Shown here: piece by piece, positions 25,859 to 38,805 of the stretch | Layout of the letters: every line of letters begins with the position of its first letter | How positions within the stretch are numbered: the first letter of the stretch is position 1 | Source of the DNA: Capitella teleta | Lineage: Eukaryota; Annelida; Polychaeta; Capitellidae | NCBI GenBank assembly: GCA_000328365.1 | Contig: KB309354.1 | Span: 62,001-126,000, forward strand | Length of the DNA stretch: 64,000 nucleotides | Direction: 5' to 3' | The notes under the pieces: model-generated | Told to the model about the DNA's origin: nothing | What the model saw: the letters and a program-made list of their open reading frames with translations, nothing else | Database searches by the model: none | Made by a program: the position numbers and the translations under genes

Positions 25859-28732
25859 ATGCCAGACATTATGGATGACCGATTGGAGAAACGCGTCATG
25901 TCGACCGTCGACTTCTACGTCTTCGGCTGCTTCCTGGGGTTCTGTGCCCTGATCGGCATTGTCCGAGGCTGCATGGAAATGCGCGTGCGTCGAACCGAAG
26001 GCCTCGGTTCAGAGAAGGTGGCCATGGGAGGTAGAACGAGGTGGTCTCTTTGGCAGGCTGCGCAGAGCTTTCTTCATGGCGCCGTGGCTCTGCCATTCTT
26101 GATTGGCATCCCTGGTGAAATCTACTGCTTTGGAATCATCTTCATGATCATCATAATCGGTTACGTCATTGGGGCGCCGTTCTTCATCCATATCATCTTG
26201 ACCAGACTGCACAAGTTGAAAATAACCAACATATACGAGGCAGGCCAGACTTGTATTTTTCAATATTGTATTTTTAATAGTTGTTTCGTGTAGTACTTTT
26301 CATTGAGGTTTAACAAGCTGGTCCATCGTTTGGTGTCTGGTATATTCACTATTATGTCGGTCAGTATTATTTCAAATCATATGTTTGATCTATTTTCATT
26401 CAATTCATTACGCAGATGCTATTCATTGGTACCATTGTCTATGCCCAAGGATTGATATTCAGTCAACGTAAGTTTTCATCTGTTTACACTTCCGTGATGT
26501 TCATCAATTTTGTATTCAAAGTGACTGGTTTGGATGTTGGAACATCCATTGTGATTGTCCGAGTAGTTGGTTTAGCCTTCGCAGGAATTGTGAGTACAGT
26601 AACCATACACCCACCACCAACAATGTCCTTGTGTGTTCTCCAGGGTGGTGTCAAGGGCTTAGTCTGGTTAGATGTGCTGCATCTGCTAGTAATTGTCCTG
26701 GGAATCCTTCTGCTTGTACTTCTGGGAACGGCTGAAGTTGGCAGTTTTAGCGAAGTCCTGAAAATATCCACAAATGGACTGCGAATGGGTCACAACGTGT
26801 AAGGCATTCTGCAAATCAATGCATTCTATATTATTCAATATTATATTTCTGTAGGTGGGAATTGCAGCCAAGTTTAGCAAGACATTCAATCTGGTCTCAG
26901 CTAATCGGAGGCGCTTTCTTCATCATGATCATCTTCAGCAACCAGTTGATTGCTGCTAAATACCTTGGACATGACTCCGAAACAAAGATGATTGCGTAAG
27001 TGTTGATTCGATATCATTGATTTTTTAACCTAACAGTATTTGTCTCATAGAACGAGCTACGTGTCCGTCTTCTTCAGCGTCCTCAAAGTGGCTTTATTTG
27101 GATGTCTGGGTCTCGTTTGTTACGCGTACTATTTTGGCTGTGACCCCATTTCCCTGGGAAAGGTTGAGGCCCCTGATCAGGTACAGAGTCAGCTTTTGTA
27201 TATCAGTTCTATGTCTGAGCAATTGCATGCATATATTTTGACATTACACGCAAAAGCTTTCAATTTATGGAATTCAACAATCCACAGCTTGTCCCTGCAC
27301 TCATGTTGGACGTCATGTCAGGACTTCCAGGGTTAGCCGGGTTCATGTTTGCGTCGATCCTGACCGCATCTCTTGGGTAGGCATCAGTGTTATGACCTTC
27401 AGCCTTATTTAATCATATCTAATGGTAATTATTTCAGAACAATTTCAGCTTCACTGAATACTCTCTCGGCCATCTGTTACATGGACTTTGTTGAACCTTT
27501 GTACAAATGGAAGACTGGCAAAACTGAGCTCAGTCCTTGTCTCGGTGTTGTTTTCTTCAAATTACTTGGTGAGGCATCACCTGTATGCACGCTTTCATCT
27601 ACAATGTAAACGTTTTTGGCAGTGCTGGCTGGGAATTTAATCACCCTGGCTGTGCCCTATCTGGGTCCAATCATGAAGTCCACTCTCTCACAGATGACTA
27701 TAATTAATCTCACCATCGCTGGTGGGCCTATTCTTGGACTGTTCATTCTTGGTATATTTGTGCCCTTCGCTAATTCAAAGGTACGGCATCACCTGAAGAG
27801 TGAGCCATTAGTATTACATTCTTATTAATAGGGAGCTCTGGTTAGTATGCTGATGTCTGTCATGTGGAATATTTGGCTCATGGTGGGTGGCATTTTGACG
27901 AGGGCCTACTCAAACACCGCTCAAGTCCTTGATCTCGACCACGATATGTGCATTGTAAACGGAACACTGTCTAATTCTTCATCTGTTGTATCTACCATCG
28001 AACCAGGATGGGAACCAAATGCAGCATTTGATGACGAGTGAGATATTTATTCATTTCATACTTTTCATTGGGATTGTATTAGTCAATGAGGCTATATGAT
28101 CGTATAATTTTAATATCACGATGAAAGGTTCGATTTGTTGTCTAACTTCTATGCCAAATATGTGGGACATTATGTCTCAAGTTTCGTATTTTTGAATCAG
28201 ATCTGGAATCCAAGGCCTGTATAACCTCTCATACATGTGGATCGGGTCATCATCAGTTGCCATAACAATCACAATTGGCATCATGGTCAGTCTGGCAACA
28301 GGTGAGCGAGACTCAAGTTCATGTGAACGAATACTTATTTATACCCGCAGGATGGAGATCGCTGAAAACCCTCACAGTTGATACTGATCTGTCATTTGCA
28401 TATAAGTATCCAGTTATGAAGAAGGTGAATATATCGGGTGCAAATAAAAAACAATAATTACCATAACATAACCTTAGGAAACGGACATCAAACCACCAAA
28501 GTCGCCACTAGCCAAACACACTGTTCTTTCAATCGATGTACCGAATGGAATCCACGAGTCAACAGTCAAACAAACATCGGTTCGACGCCACAGTACTCCA
28601 AACATCAACCAAGAAGTTCTGATCCACGCCAAGACCCTCGAGAACTCACGCTTATTCAACCAGAGGCTGATGGCAATCGGGAATACTGGCCTCGTGTGGA
28701 TTAACACGGAGGATTTACTCACTGAGCTATGA
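25859..28732 (+). CDS. SLC5-family sodium-coupled solute transporter (SMCT/SLC5A8-like)
   Basis: Exons: 25859-26239, 26294-26359, 26416-26467, 26522-26598, 26644-26798, 26855-26995, 27051-27180, 27288-27376, 27438-27568, 27623-27780, 27832-28037, 28201-28301, 28351-28424 and 28478-28732; phases are consistent and give about 671 residues, normal for SLC5. Landmarks: TM1 STVDFYVFGCFLGF, then MGGR, GIPGEIYCFG, TNIYEYFSLRFN, the GGVKGLVWLDVLH loop, GCDPISLG, APDQLVPALMLD and the sodium-site helix ASLGTISASLNTLSA. This order matches monocarboxylate/iodide/multivitamin members (A5, A6, A8, A12); the substrate cannot be fixed. In the sodium-site helix the usual GSLSTVSTS pattern reads ASLGTISAS. Intron 1 appears to use a GC donor. 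Ten of the 13 introns are only 45-56 nt. Exon 4 has two possible donors nine bases apart; the distal one restores the usual family length. Confidence 0.9.
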
Positions 28733-29174
28733 GCATGTTGAGTCGTTCGTTATACCGACCCAGGAAAGTACAATTAGGTCACTGACTTTACTCCGGATTC
28801 AAGTACAGTGACTAAATCTATTTGCGTTTTATTTGGCTCGGACGGCACTTCCCCGATAAAAAGTTCACTGTTTATGTGTGTATATGTTAAGCATTGATTC
28901 GCAAGTTTTTTCTTGACATATCGATATATCCTGATTGTTTTTTTCGCATGCTCACCTTTTTTTCTCGCATTTTGTTTTTGGAGTTCCTTAATCTCCCTCC
29001 TTCTACTTTTCTCTTCTCATTCTCTGTTATATACTCCTGTGAGAAACTTTGAGTTCTCCTAACTCTCTTCAAAGTTTTTTGATGCTCTTTTGTTTCAAAC
29101 TTAATTGGATTGCATTTGTCTAACTATCCTATTGGTCTCTCTAATCATGTATATTTGTCAATGTACTCAACATG

Positions 29175-29180
29175 AATAAA
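29175..29180 (+). promoter_or_regulatory. Polyadenylation signal AATAAA, SLC5 gene
   Basis: First good AATAAA on the plus strand downstream of the SLC5 stop at 28732, implying a 3'UTR of about 450-470 bases. Confidence 0.5.
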
Positions 29181-29710
29181 CATCGATTGAACATTGATTG
29201 AACGCGGATTGGTTTTGTGGAGAGAGAGAAAACAAACGCATCATAATGATATTCAAAATATTAAAACTAAGAACTTGAAATCCACGGAATGGCAGTTCAG
29301 CTTCAGTTTGTCGACACGGGGACACGTTAATACATAGATACAAATATAATTTGCAGCAGTTTTAAAATCATAAAATATCAGAGTGGACTTAATTGAAAGA
29401 GGTCACACCCTACACAGAACAGTTATTGTAATCATAAAGGTAAGTCAATAAGTATCACTCCGAAACAACAAATGAACAAGTAATATATCACAAGAAAAAC
29501 TCTTATGCTCAAATCTCTCTAATATCAGACTATTGTCTCTGGGACATTTTGACCCAATAATCAAACTACAAAGCATGGCCCCGCGCGCACATGATGAACT
29601 GAATAGGAAGGTAGCTGCCTCCGATATCGCAAACACGGCTTGCATGGCAGGATGCAGGTATATCTAACATGTACCCATTTGTAATTATGGGTAATTAGAC
29701 AAGCACATTT

Positions 29711-32700
29711 TTAGGGTAGGCTCTGGTTGTGAATCCACTTATCACGTGCGTGGTCCAAAACAAGATGCTGCACCATTTTTGACCTCTTCATCTCATCGTA
29801 ATCGGACAACTTGTCCACCATCCTAAACCTCTCGTGACTGTGGTCTTTCACTTGCTGCTCCAGGTTCTTCAAAATACACGTTGATTTCCGTACAAAGACT
29901 TTGCCTCCTGGTTTGGGTTGATTGGGAACGTCATCCTGTCGGAAGAAGGAAAGAGAACGCATTACATATGACGCCAATGCGATGCGATACTTCATGATTA
30001 TTACAAGTATAATATTCTATTTCGAACATCAAGAGATACTAATGGTTACTTTGCATTAAAGTAAGTGACTGTAATTATAACAAGTAATCACAAACTTCAT
30101 CACTGAGATGAGATTTGATATCATAACGCAGCGTGCAAATATAACGCATTCAGGTTTGAAGTGGCTGGCAGGGCTGTGCCCATTTAGAGGAAGCTCTTCG
30201 TATAACAAGTGTTAATTACTGTCACTTATATAATGCAAAAAAATAATGAGTTTATCGGGTGTTCGGAAGAATAATAAAGAACATAATATAACTATATTAT
30301 AACTAATTTAAGCATCAAATAATGCACTTATTATGTTATCGAAATAAATACATAAATAAAGTCACAAACCCCGGCCTGGAACCTCTGCAGTTTGGGAAGT
30401 CTTGCCGGAGGTGGTTGGCCCACAATTTTTCCAGTCTTTGTGGTGAAATTCCTGACCCTCTCCTCCAAGTACCGGATGGAGTGCTCGCTGGTCTCCCAGT
30501 CCCTGTATCTGGGATTTTCTGGAGCAGCGTTGATTTTTTGCCGAATGATAGAGTTCAGGAAAGTCATTCTCGCTTTTTCTCTCCTGTTTGGAGAGCGAGA
30601 TGTGTCATCATCGACATAGTTATCAACATCAATATCCGGTAAACTGTCTTCATATTCAAGGTCACCATGAGCGGAGTGGGTATCCCGGAAATTTTCAGTT
30701 TGAGTCCCTTCGCGGGCTTTCAGGAGATCACCCGGTTCGCTCGCTAAGTCACTCACAAAGGTTCTCGACTTCTCTCGTGACATGGCTCTCCTTGATGTTC
30801 CAGATCTCTTTGGTGTGATTGGAGGGAGTTTGGGCAGCACGTTATCACGGGGCTTCTCAGTGCGCATCTCTTTGACTTCCGTGGTCGCAGCTTTCTCTTG
30901 CTCTTCTTTTTCTTTCTTAGCTCTTTCTTCTGCTTCAGCCTTCAGCCTAGCTGCTTCCTCAGCTTTAGCTTTGGCAGCTGCAGCTGCTTGTACCTTTTCA
31001 AATTCCTGTGCGATTCCTTCTTCCTCTAGCTCCCTGATCTGCTCAAGAATCATTCTTCGTTCCACTCCTTCGGCGTCCTCGTTCTGTCGACTCAAGGCTT
31101 GTTTCAGTTCCCGCTCCGTCCTCGCTCTCTTGCAAGGGGGCTTCCTCACAACATGTAACTTCTTTCGCAGAATCGGATTGTTCATCTGCCCCAAACGCAC
31201 GGCTTCTCTGACTTTAGCCTTCTCTTTCATCATTTCTCTGTAGTATATCCCTCCAGGTATCAAAGGTTTGATTAAAGCAGCTCTGTTGCTTTTATACATA
31301 GCCAGAAGGTGATCAAACAACACTTCTTTCTCAGGTAAACCCTTAGTTCCTTTTAAAGGGGGAATATCCTTTGGTGGTTCTCTTTCCACAGTGTTGAGTC
31401 GATACAGCAAGTGTTTCAACAGAGGGATCTGCTGACCTTGGGGGGTGTGCAGCCTCGTTTTCAACTTGGTTTGCACAATCATCTTTAGAAAATCCATCGT
31501 TGCAGGGTTTTTTTTGTTGATCAGTCTTTCACAGTTTTTGGCAGTCAGGATATACACCGCAGTCTCCGTGGTGCACTTAACCGAATACGAATACGTTTCC
31601 ATGCCCATCACTAACTCCGTATCTCCAAACATTTCGCCCTCAGAAACGGCGCACAGGTTGATATTCCTCGACTGCCTCCTCTTCTCTGCGGCGACGTAAC
31701 CATCCTTCCTCCTCACCAGCACCTCTTCCAGTTGGATGCTTTTCTTTGATAGATTCTTTTTGCGCGTCTTTGCTTTTTCAATCATTGCTGGCGGCCTGAG
31801 GTGAGCAAAGCGAGGGTTGGGCATCGGAAATTATTGATCTGGTAAATACCTGAGATTTTCCACTTCATATACATCATCATGGTCGATGAATGGCTCCATG
31901 CTTTTGTATTGGCTTTTGTGGCGATTTGGCTCAACTGTCACCTGTGCCCGGCCTCTGTATGAAAAAGATACAAAGTTAGATCCACTGTTACAAGAAAGCA
32001 GAGGCTTACTTAATGATAAAAATGAGTCCATTCCATTGATCTCCTTGTTTGATGATAGGAGTATCGAAAGTGTAGACCTCTTTGATCAAACTCATTTCCA
32101 GCAAACGTTTGAACTTTCTGCTCCATTTCTTAAATATTGGAGATGTGTTCACGAAATGGCGCCTCTCTAAGAACTCCTGCTCCTGGGAATTCTGTAAAAG
32201 CCAAGTAAAGTATAAATAATTGAATTGCAATAATAATTAGCCAACCAAAAACTGAATAACCTCCGGTTTAAAACAAAATCATATAATTGTCGTCTCGATT
32301 TTACTCCTACCGTGACATCTAGGATTCGTGGCAATGGTACAAACCTTCAGCGTTTGATTGTACAAATCACGATGAATTACAAGGAAGTCAGATTCTTCAT
32401 CGCAGATAATAGAAGCGTTTCTTACGTTCTCCTCCGAAATCAGAGCGATCTCTCCGAAACAGCGTCCTGGTCCTGCGAGAAGAGAAGTGTAGAGCTCATA
32501 ATCGGAATCGTCGGAATCGAAGACGAATTCGCTTTCGGACGAAATTTTTGTTGAAATGGACAACCTTGCTCTCCTTTTTCTCATATTTGCGAATCAAAAG
32601 TCACTTGTGGTCAGTCTCAAATTAATGAAAAATCTGACACCAAATTAGCATTGGAATTTGCTTTGGCTCATTTCAGTGGTCACTTAGAATGCCGAAAATT

Positions 32701-35700
32701 GTATCCAACCGGTCTTCAGGCTGATTGAAAGTGAACTTGGTTCATTACGGTCTTGAGCAATATAGCAGTAGAACTCTCGACCGATTGCTGAATATTAAAC
32801 GGCTTATAATAACCCCATACCTCGGTGAGAAAAATTGAGCAACCTACAGTGGCACTTTCCTCTACAAATTGATCCCTTCACGGTCTTAGGTCCTAGATAC
32901 AATCCATCGTTATTAATTAGCAATTACGACCAATTGGCGTGTATGTTGATTCAACACTCAAGTTATACATACAAAGTTATTTACGTAAGTGGCATGCAGA
33001 TAGGATCAAGTGACTGTTGTAAGCGGTCTTAGAGAGCCTGTTGACATACTTCTGATCAATACTCGCAACCTGGCAATCAATCTCATAGCTCTATTGATGC
33101 ATATAAAAGCCTATTATGGCGCCTTCAAATGGAGATGACTTTAGCTAAAGAGATCTATAATCAGTCTGGCACCCTGGACGCAAAGTGTTTTGATGGAATG
33201 TTTTTACGTCACGCTAATATCTCGCCTGTTGTATGGATGATTTATCAAACACAGTCCTATAAATTGACGGTTATGAGGAGCTCACCGAATTTGATGACAT
33301 ATTTTCCATATTTTGACCGATCCAACGGTTTCTTTGCGAACATCACATTTTCCTCTTCATCATTGCCCTCTTCCTTTTTCTCTGCTTCCTCAGATAATTT
33401 GAAAGTCACTTTACTTTTCTTGGAAGAGGAACTTTTAGGAGTATTCCCTCGGGGCTGGACTTCCGTTGTTGATATTACGTCCTTGCCACCTGTATTAGTT
33501 TCGTAGTTGCTTGCTGTTTTCTGTGTATTCGATCTCGACCCCAACATTTCGTTGCATTCTTCTTCTCCTGACTTTGTTGAGTCGATGTAGACGCTGACGG
33601 ATCCATCCAAGATCACGTAGAAACTGAAGAAAATGAAGAAACACTTCTAGAGGGCTAACAAGAGGCAAATTAGAGGGCTTGCATCCACTAAGAGACAGTA
33701 TTAAATACTTTCGTTTATGACCCATATCTTTCTAAATTTGGGCATATTTGGTTCCAACCTGTCCCCTTTTTCCCCTTGTGTGATGATGACCGAATCGCGA
33801 TTTGCTTTCATGTACGCACATCTTGCCACGATTTCAATCAGAACACCTGTGAATCACACGAAACACATAGTTACCAGATTACATTCATGATATACACAAA
33901 ACAATCAACCACCAAACATATTTACTTGTATATTTTTGCAGATGACTCTATGAAACTTAATTCCTTGTAGATTATGAGCTATACATAATAAATATATGTG
34001 ATGTCATCTTCAATCAATCATAACAAATACTTATTAATTGATATCCTGTATATACACAGATATAAACAAATACTTTCATACTATCCTTTTTATTTGCACT
34101 TCTCATAATTATCCAGGCTGGTGTATGCATGGTCAAACAAAGGATGTTAAGGCATGCTTTGGTTTATGAAGGCCTAGGAATAATGAGTACACGTGTCTTG
34201 CCACTGTTAATGGTTCAGCCATAGATATGGAGATTCGACAACCTAACTGAGCCACTCGCAGTTTCACACGAATTCTAAAATAAGCGTCCATCAGATAAAA
34301 CCGAGACCAAAATTGCCAAAAGATTATTAATTTGTGCACAATTTGAGATTTTTTAATTCGCCGAAACCAGAATCTGCGATACTAGAGTGAACGAATGGCG
34401 CAGGGTTGCATCGGGCGACAAATAAGGACCACTTTTCACGAGCGATTTCAAATCTGGGTGTACATGTATATACGAGCCAATCTCCATATCTATGGGCTTA
34501 GCCACCCAATCTCCCTTTGAACTTTTACAATGTTTTATTGGAATCGACTGTGTTGTGGTAGCAACACCTTCAAAGAACCTGTTCCGCCCATAATTAAATT
34601 AAACAAGTTCTAGATTGCTTCTCAAAGCGTTGATATATTAACCATCAAACACACGGCACCTCCTGAGTGCACAGTCAACAATCGATATGTCATCCAGCAA
34701 TCCAAAGAAGTCGATGCCAATCATAACGCTTATCGGGTGGATGGCTTAAAGCTCTTCTTGTTAAAAAGTGCGTTATGATTACGAAATATAATGCTTGCAT
34801 CTTCTGAACAAGTTGGAAAGCATGTTTCATTGTTTGAAAACTTTCAGTGCCGTCAGTAGCTATATACCCCATCCTATCATATCCAACCAGTTTACACCTT
34901 GCCAGGACCAAATAATTATGTACTCGTCCGTGACCGCAAAAGGATGGAGAAAGGAACTTTTTTGAAGAGTACAAACTGAGTTCTGGGATATTGTTGACTG
35001 GTTGTATATGATTGGAAGAGATGTATATCACCTGGAGGGTTGTTTTGATGTTTATTTTGGAATGATTAAATCATGTAATGTACATGAAAACCCATGTCTG
35101 TCACTGCAACATGGTGGAGATAGGCATTTTTACAGAGGCAAGAAGAATAATGTTCCTCTGGATGGAGGAGAATCAGGAGATCGAGGGGAGACGAGGGTTC
35201 GTTATGAATGTCTTACTGTCTGATGGAGTCACACAGAGCCTCAAAGCAAACCCGATTCTTTTAGTCCTGATTTTTCATACGAAATAGTTCTCTCTCTATC
35301 ACTATGGGTATTAACTCATAATTATAGACCTACTTTATAATTGAAGGTAGTATATCAGTTCAGAGGGTTGCTGAGGCATGACTCAAATAACTCTCGTGAG
35401 TGACCAAGGGGCTGATATATATTGAATATAGTGATTCACATACTCATGTGATTCACATACTCAAGTGATTCACACACTCAAGTGATTCACATACATTTAT
35501 TCTAGAACCGATTGTACATCATGTGTGCAATCTGAGGTGATGGCATGTTGTTATTACAAGACACCTCATGGTATTATTCCCAATATCCCAAGTAAAACGC
35601 GCTTCAGGAAAAGAATGCTGCCTATCTAAAACTTTAAAACTGCTTGCGAGTGTATTTCACGTATACATGTGCGATGGCTGATTGAAAAGTTCACAGTAAT

Positions 35701-36245
35701 GTGCTTTGGACTTTTCACATCATAGAATGAATGATGTCGCAATGAATTCAACGGAATGTCCTTTATTAAGTTAACCGTTTGCCAGGCCACACACCCTTAG
35801 TCGTGCCTTTGCGAAGAAAAGGTTTGCTTGTCAATATTTGCAATGTCGCCTAAAGGAGGTAGTTTTGTGCTGCTGAACAGAGCGGAACTCTTACTTGGCC
35901 GGGTCAACAAATTACTTTAGTAGTTGTGTGTATAATTATGTTGGTGAACTATAGAGTGACTACTTTGAATATAAACACAACCGTATTACCCGCACAAAGC
36001 ATGCAATAATTAGTATTGCATAATACGTTTATTGTTATATATTAACTTGTTTCTCACGTTTGTCAATGCCGTTCAGAATCTGCGCAGTCTTGGACAACCA
36101 CGGGAGAATGTAGTCCAATTCATGACGCTCCCGTTTCTTGGGGTGTTTTTTGATCACAGCGATCGCCCTCTCTCGCATTTGCGTCATCTTCCCGCCCTCT
36201 TCAATCGCCCTCACGTAGATCTTCCTTTGAGGATATCGACCATTG
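29711..36245 (-). CDS. CNBD2: CNBD2-like protein with two cyclic-nucleotide-binding domains; 5' end unresolved
   Basis: Exons in transcription order: 36245-36058, 33846-33759, 33623-33286, 32472-32345, 32191-32010, 31954-31850, 31795-30370 and 29935-29711 (stop TAA). All splice phases agree. The protein starts in a basic helix (ERAIAVIKKHPKKRERHEL), then CNB fold 1 (VIITQGEKGDSFYVILDGSV, then GRCFGEIALISEENVRNASI). A low-complexity Ser/Lys/Glu insertion of roughly 90 residues lies between its beta strands. CNB fold 2 follows (IIKQGDQWNGLIFIIKGRAQ, then GEMFGDTELVMG); here the phosphate-binding Arg position is not conserved, whereas fold 1 keeps FGE and an Arg. A long Ala/Glu/Lys coiled-coil-like segment follows (EFEKVQAAAAAKAKAEEAA), then an acidic stretch and a conserved-looking end (LVLDHARDKWIHNQSLP). 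CNBD2 in mammals is linked to cAMP binding in sperm. The initiator Met is not in these exons; exon 36245-36058 begins in phase 2. Confidence 0.8.
35431..35493. repeat. 16-bp tandem repeat, about four copies
   Basis: The unit GTGATTCACATACTCA with single-base variants is repeated without spacers in the long intron of the CNBD2-like gene. The absence of unique spacers and the eukaryotic context exclude a CRISPR array. Confidence 0.85.
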
Positions 36246-36759
36246 CTGAAATAATGGACATGAAATATGAACGTCCGAACGATGACATCTTCCTGAGAAC
36301 CGTTGAATTATTGAAGAGGAAATTTTGTCTCTCAGCCATGTTTCGTATGATTTATTCATCCCACTTGATGCTTGTAAACGTAAGGCGGAGTAATTTGATT
36401 ACACAAGATCACATAAGGGATTTTGAGATCAATTTACAATGCGAGGTGCTTGACAAACTCGGTAACCTTTGTATCGGCGGCTTACTTCTGGGTTTTATGA
36501 TTTTATTGTGGCTCAAAATAACTGGGTCATTGATTTAATCAACAGTAAATTAGGGAATTTCTATCAAGACCTGTACTCTGAAATTTGGATATTGTTTATG
36601 TCCAGCATGCCGAAAGTATTAGTAAATTTTGATTTTACAAAATAAAAACGAAGCGATGGAGTATCCTCGAATGAAATAGTAGAGCTGAACCCAAAAATCC
36701 ACAATTACAACTTGTAAGACAAACCATTATTTGCCGCAGATTAAAACCGAACGACTAAC

Positions 36760-36917
36760 CTGGCTGGTGATAAATCCAGCCGTGAGCCAGTGATATCTTA
36801 TTCACAACTAATTCACACTTCGACAAGTGCCCTGCTGTATTGGTGATGTAGTTATGCAACCGTTTCAATACCCATGAGATCGATACCAAAATCCTTAAAA
36901 TAATACCAGTGCCTCTG
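36760..36917 (-). CDS. Candidate upstream exon of the CNBD2-like gene
   Basis: A 158-nt segment is open on the minus strand between an acceptor-like CTGCAG and a donor CAG|GTTAGT. It encodes a basic, hydrophobic stretch (ILRILVSISWVLKRL and then CELVVNKISLAHGWIYHQP) that would fit the N-terminal helix region of the protein. Its end phase (1) does not match the phase (2) needed by exon 36245-36058, so another exon would have to lie between them. This is weak evidence. Confidence 0.3.
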
Positions 36918-37984
36918 CTGCAGACTGGTTCCGTATGATCAAGGGCTTGGTGGTATTTACGTGTTAAGATCTCGTTAGGCCTTTCAAAAGAATCAACTGT
37001 TTCTCAATAACTGTCTCAGGTTGTTTCAGTGGTACATTGGATTTGACAGCGTGATTTTGATGGTGTTACAGAGAGTTCCTTCATCGAGTGTGACGTGAGA
37101 AATTTCAGAACTTATCTAGACATACAGTGTTCATAGGGAACTAGGTTTTGATAAGTCGAGTTTTTAAACGAATTATATTTTTATGGCCATAGAGTGATTA
37201 GATATAATTTGTAAATCCATGTACCCTGTGTGATTCAATGAATTTACAATGTTTGGCCTTAGTAAGCAGAATTAAGTACGTGTTTCAATAGTGAGAGCTG
37301 AAAATGGAAAGTATTCAATGAGTAAATAGTTACCGAAACACGGAGCTTTGTCAAGCACTTAATTCATGAATAGTTCAAATACTCAGTCACTTTGGTTTCG
37401 TGGAATATTGTGCTTGGTTTATTTTTAACGATGAGTATGATAATACTCTCTATCATTGTATGATATATGTCTCTCTATGGTATCGAAAGGATAAAGATAA
37501 AGTAAATGACAATGGAAATAGAATTGTTGGTTTTAATATCTTGAACTTTAACATTTTTAAATTCAGTGTAGAAAGAGTTTTCACTTTTATTGATGGTATA
37601 AATATAAAAATAAGTTTTACATAAATGACACCTTTAAGAGACACACTAAACCCTTTTTTCACCCCATGACCTTTCATGATCACGTGTCCACAACGAATGC
37701 TGCGGAGATGGTCAAACACTTGAAGGGATGGGGAACTGAATTTTAAGTGATGTTCTATTGACTCATAGCACCAATTGATAGCATTCCGTGCCAAGAACAC
37801 CCTGCCTGGATGCAAGCGTAAGGAAATAATGCAATCCGAATATCGGGGTTAGCATTGCACCTCTGGGAGAATGGCTTCCATTACGAAGTATAGGAGGCAA
37901 ACGTCAGCTGAGGGCCTGCCGTGATTGGTTCCGTTCCCCTCGTGAAGCTATCGATTTCAGCCAATCAGAGCAGAGCATCTTCGC

Positions 37985-38234
37985 CATAAAAGGACATCTT
38001 TGTTGTTTACGAAACGAAAGTGTCAGTATTGCGCATGCGTGGTGCACTCTGGCTGACCTTTTTACTGTTTCTGGATGAGAAACCATGGTAAGTGTCCTAG
38101 AAAATCGCTTGTTAAAATAAGAAAAATAGCGAAAACAAAATTGCACCAGACGGGTGGCAAAATGATTATTCTATCTATTTCCGAAAATAAAATAAAAAAT
38201 ATAACTCAGTGTTTCATCACAGCGTCTGACGTCA
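37985..38234 (+). promoter_or_regulatory. Promoter-like region with orphan ATG|GTAAGT first exon
   Basis: In order: CATAAAAGG (TATA-like) at about 37985, an NRF-1-like TTGCGCATGCGTG around 38031-38040, a pyrimidine-rich stretch CCTTTTTACTGTTTCT, then AACCATG|GTAAGTGT, where the ATG (38085-38087) abuts a strong donor. A perfect palindromic CRE, TGACGTCA, lies at 38227-38234. A first exon ending exactly at ATG beneath a pyrimidine-rich start is typical of ribosomal-protein and other housekeeping genes. No continuing plus-strand exon was recognised before 40769. It may instead serve, or serve jointly, the minus-strand CNBD2-like gene. Confidence 0.4.
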
Positions 38235-38780
38235 CGCCTAATTAGCAATATATCTCCCGCGAAATCGTTAGCGATGATATTCCTTGTGTGGGCCAGGCAT
38301 AGGAATCATTTTTGGTGCATCAAATAACGATTCAAAGTCCATTTTTAACCAGTTCTCCCTCCCTTTAAAAACAATTACAAAGATAAATGCAAAGCTTTGT
38401 AAACGCCGCCAATCTTGAAATAATCCTCCGTGGATTTCTTTGATGGATTTCTTTTTTTCTTATACGGAAATCTTCAAAAGAAGGACAATCGAATTCTTAA
38501 CTCAGGTGTCAACTTCTGGAAACTCAACCGCCAAATCGGCGAGCGGTGTCAGTGAGTGCATTGACGATGGAAGTCTATTTCAATAAGCATACAAATGAAT
38601 TATATTTTGCCTGGTTACTGCATTTTTCTGCTGACGTTATTATCATTATATGTATATCATGAATCGGCGTCGCTTCGAATCGTCATAGCACTAGATGTAA
38701 CACAGTGATTATACATGTATCTAGATAACATCTCTGGTATATTCATTCTTGTTAAATTTGTTCATGTATACGCACATATA

Positions 38781-38805
38781 CAGAGTGGGCCAAAAAGTAG
38801 TGTAT
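38781..38805 (+). mobile_element. Mariner-like element end (fragment)
   Basis: After TA, the sequence CAGAGTGGGCCAAAAAGTAG resembles terminal inverted repeats of Tc1/mariner-type elements. No matching opposite end was found, so this is at best a solo end. Confidence 0.3.

Noticed and set aside
35431-35493. Short regular repeats resembling an array
   Set aside because: Units are contiguous without spacers in an animal intron; this is a minisatellite, not CRISPR.
36032-36538. Plus-strand open frame of 168 codons
   Set aside because: It is antisense to a CNBD2-like exon (36058-36245) whose frame and splice sites fit the minus-strand gene; the remainder has no domain.
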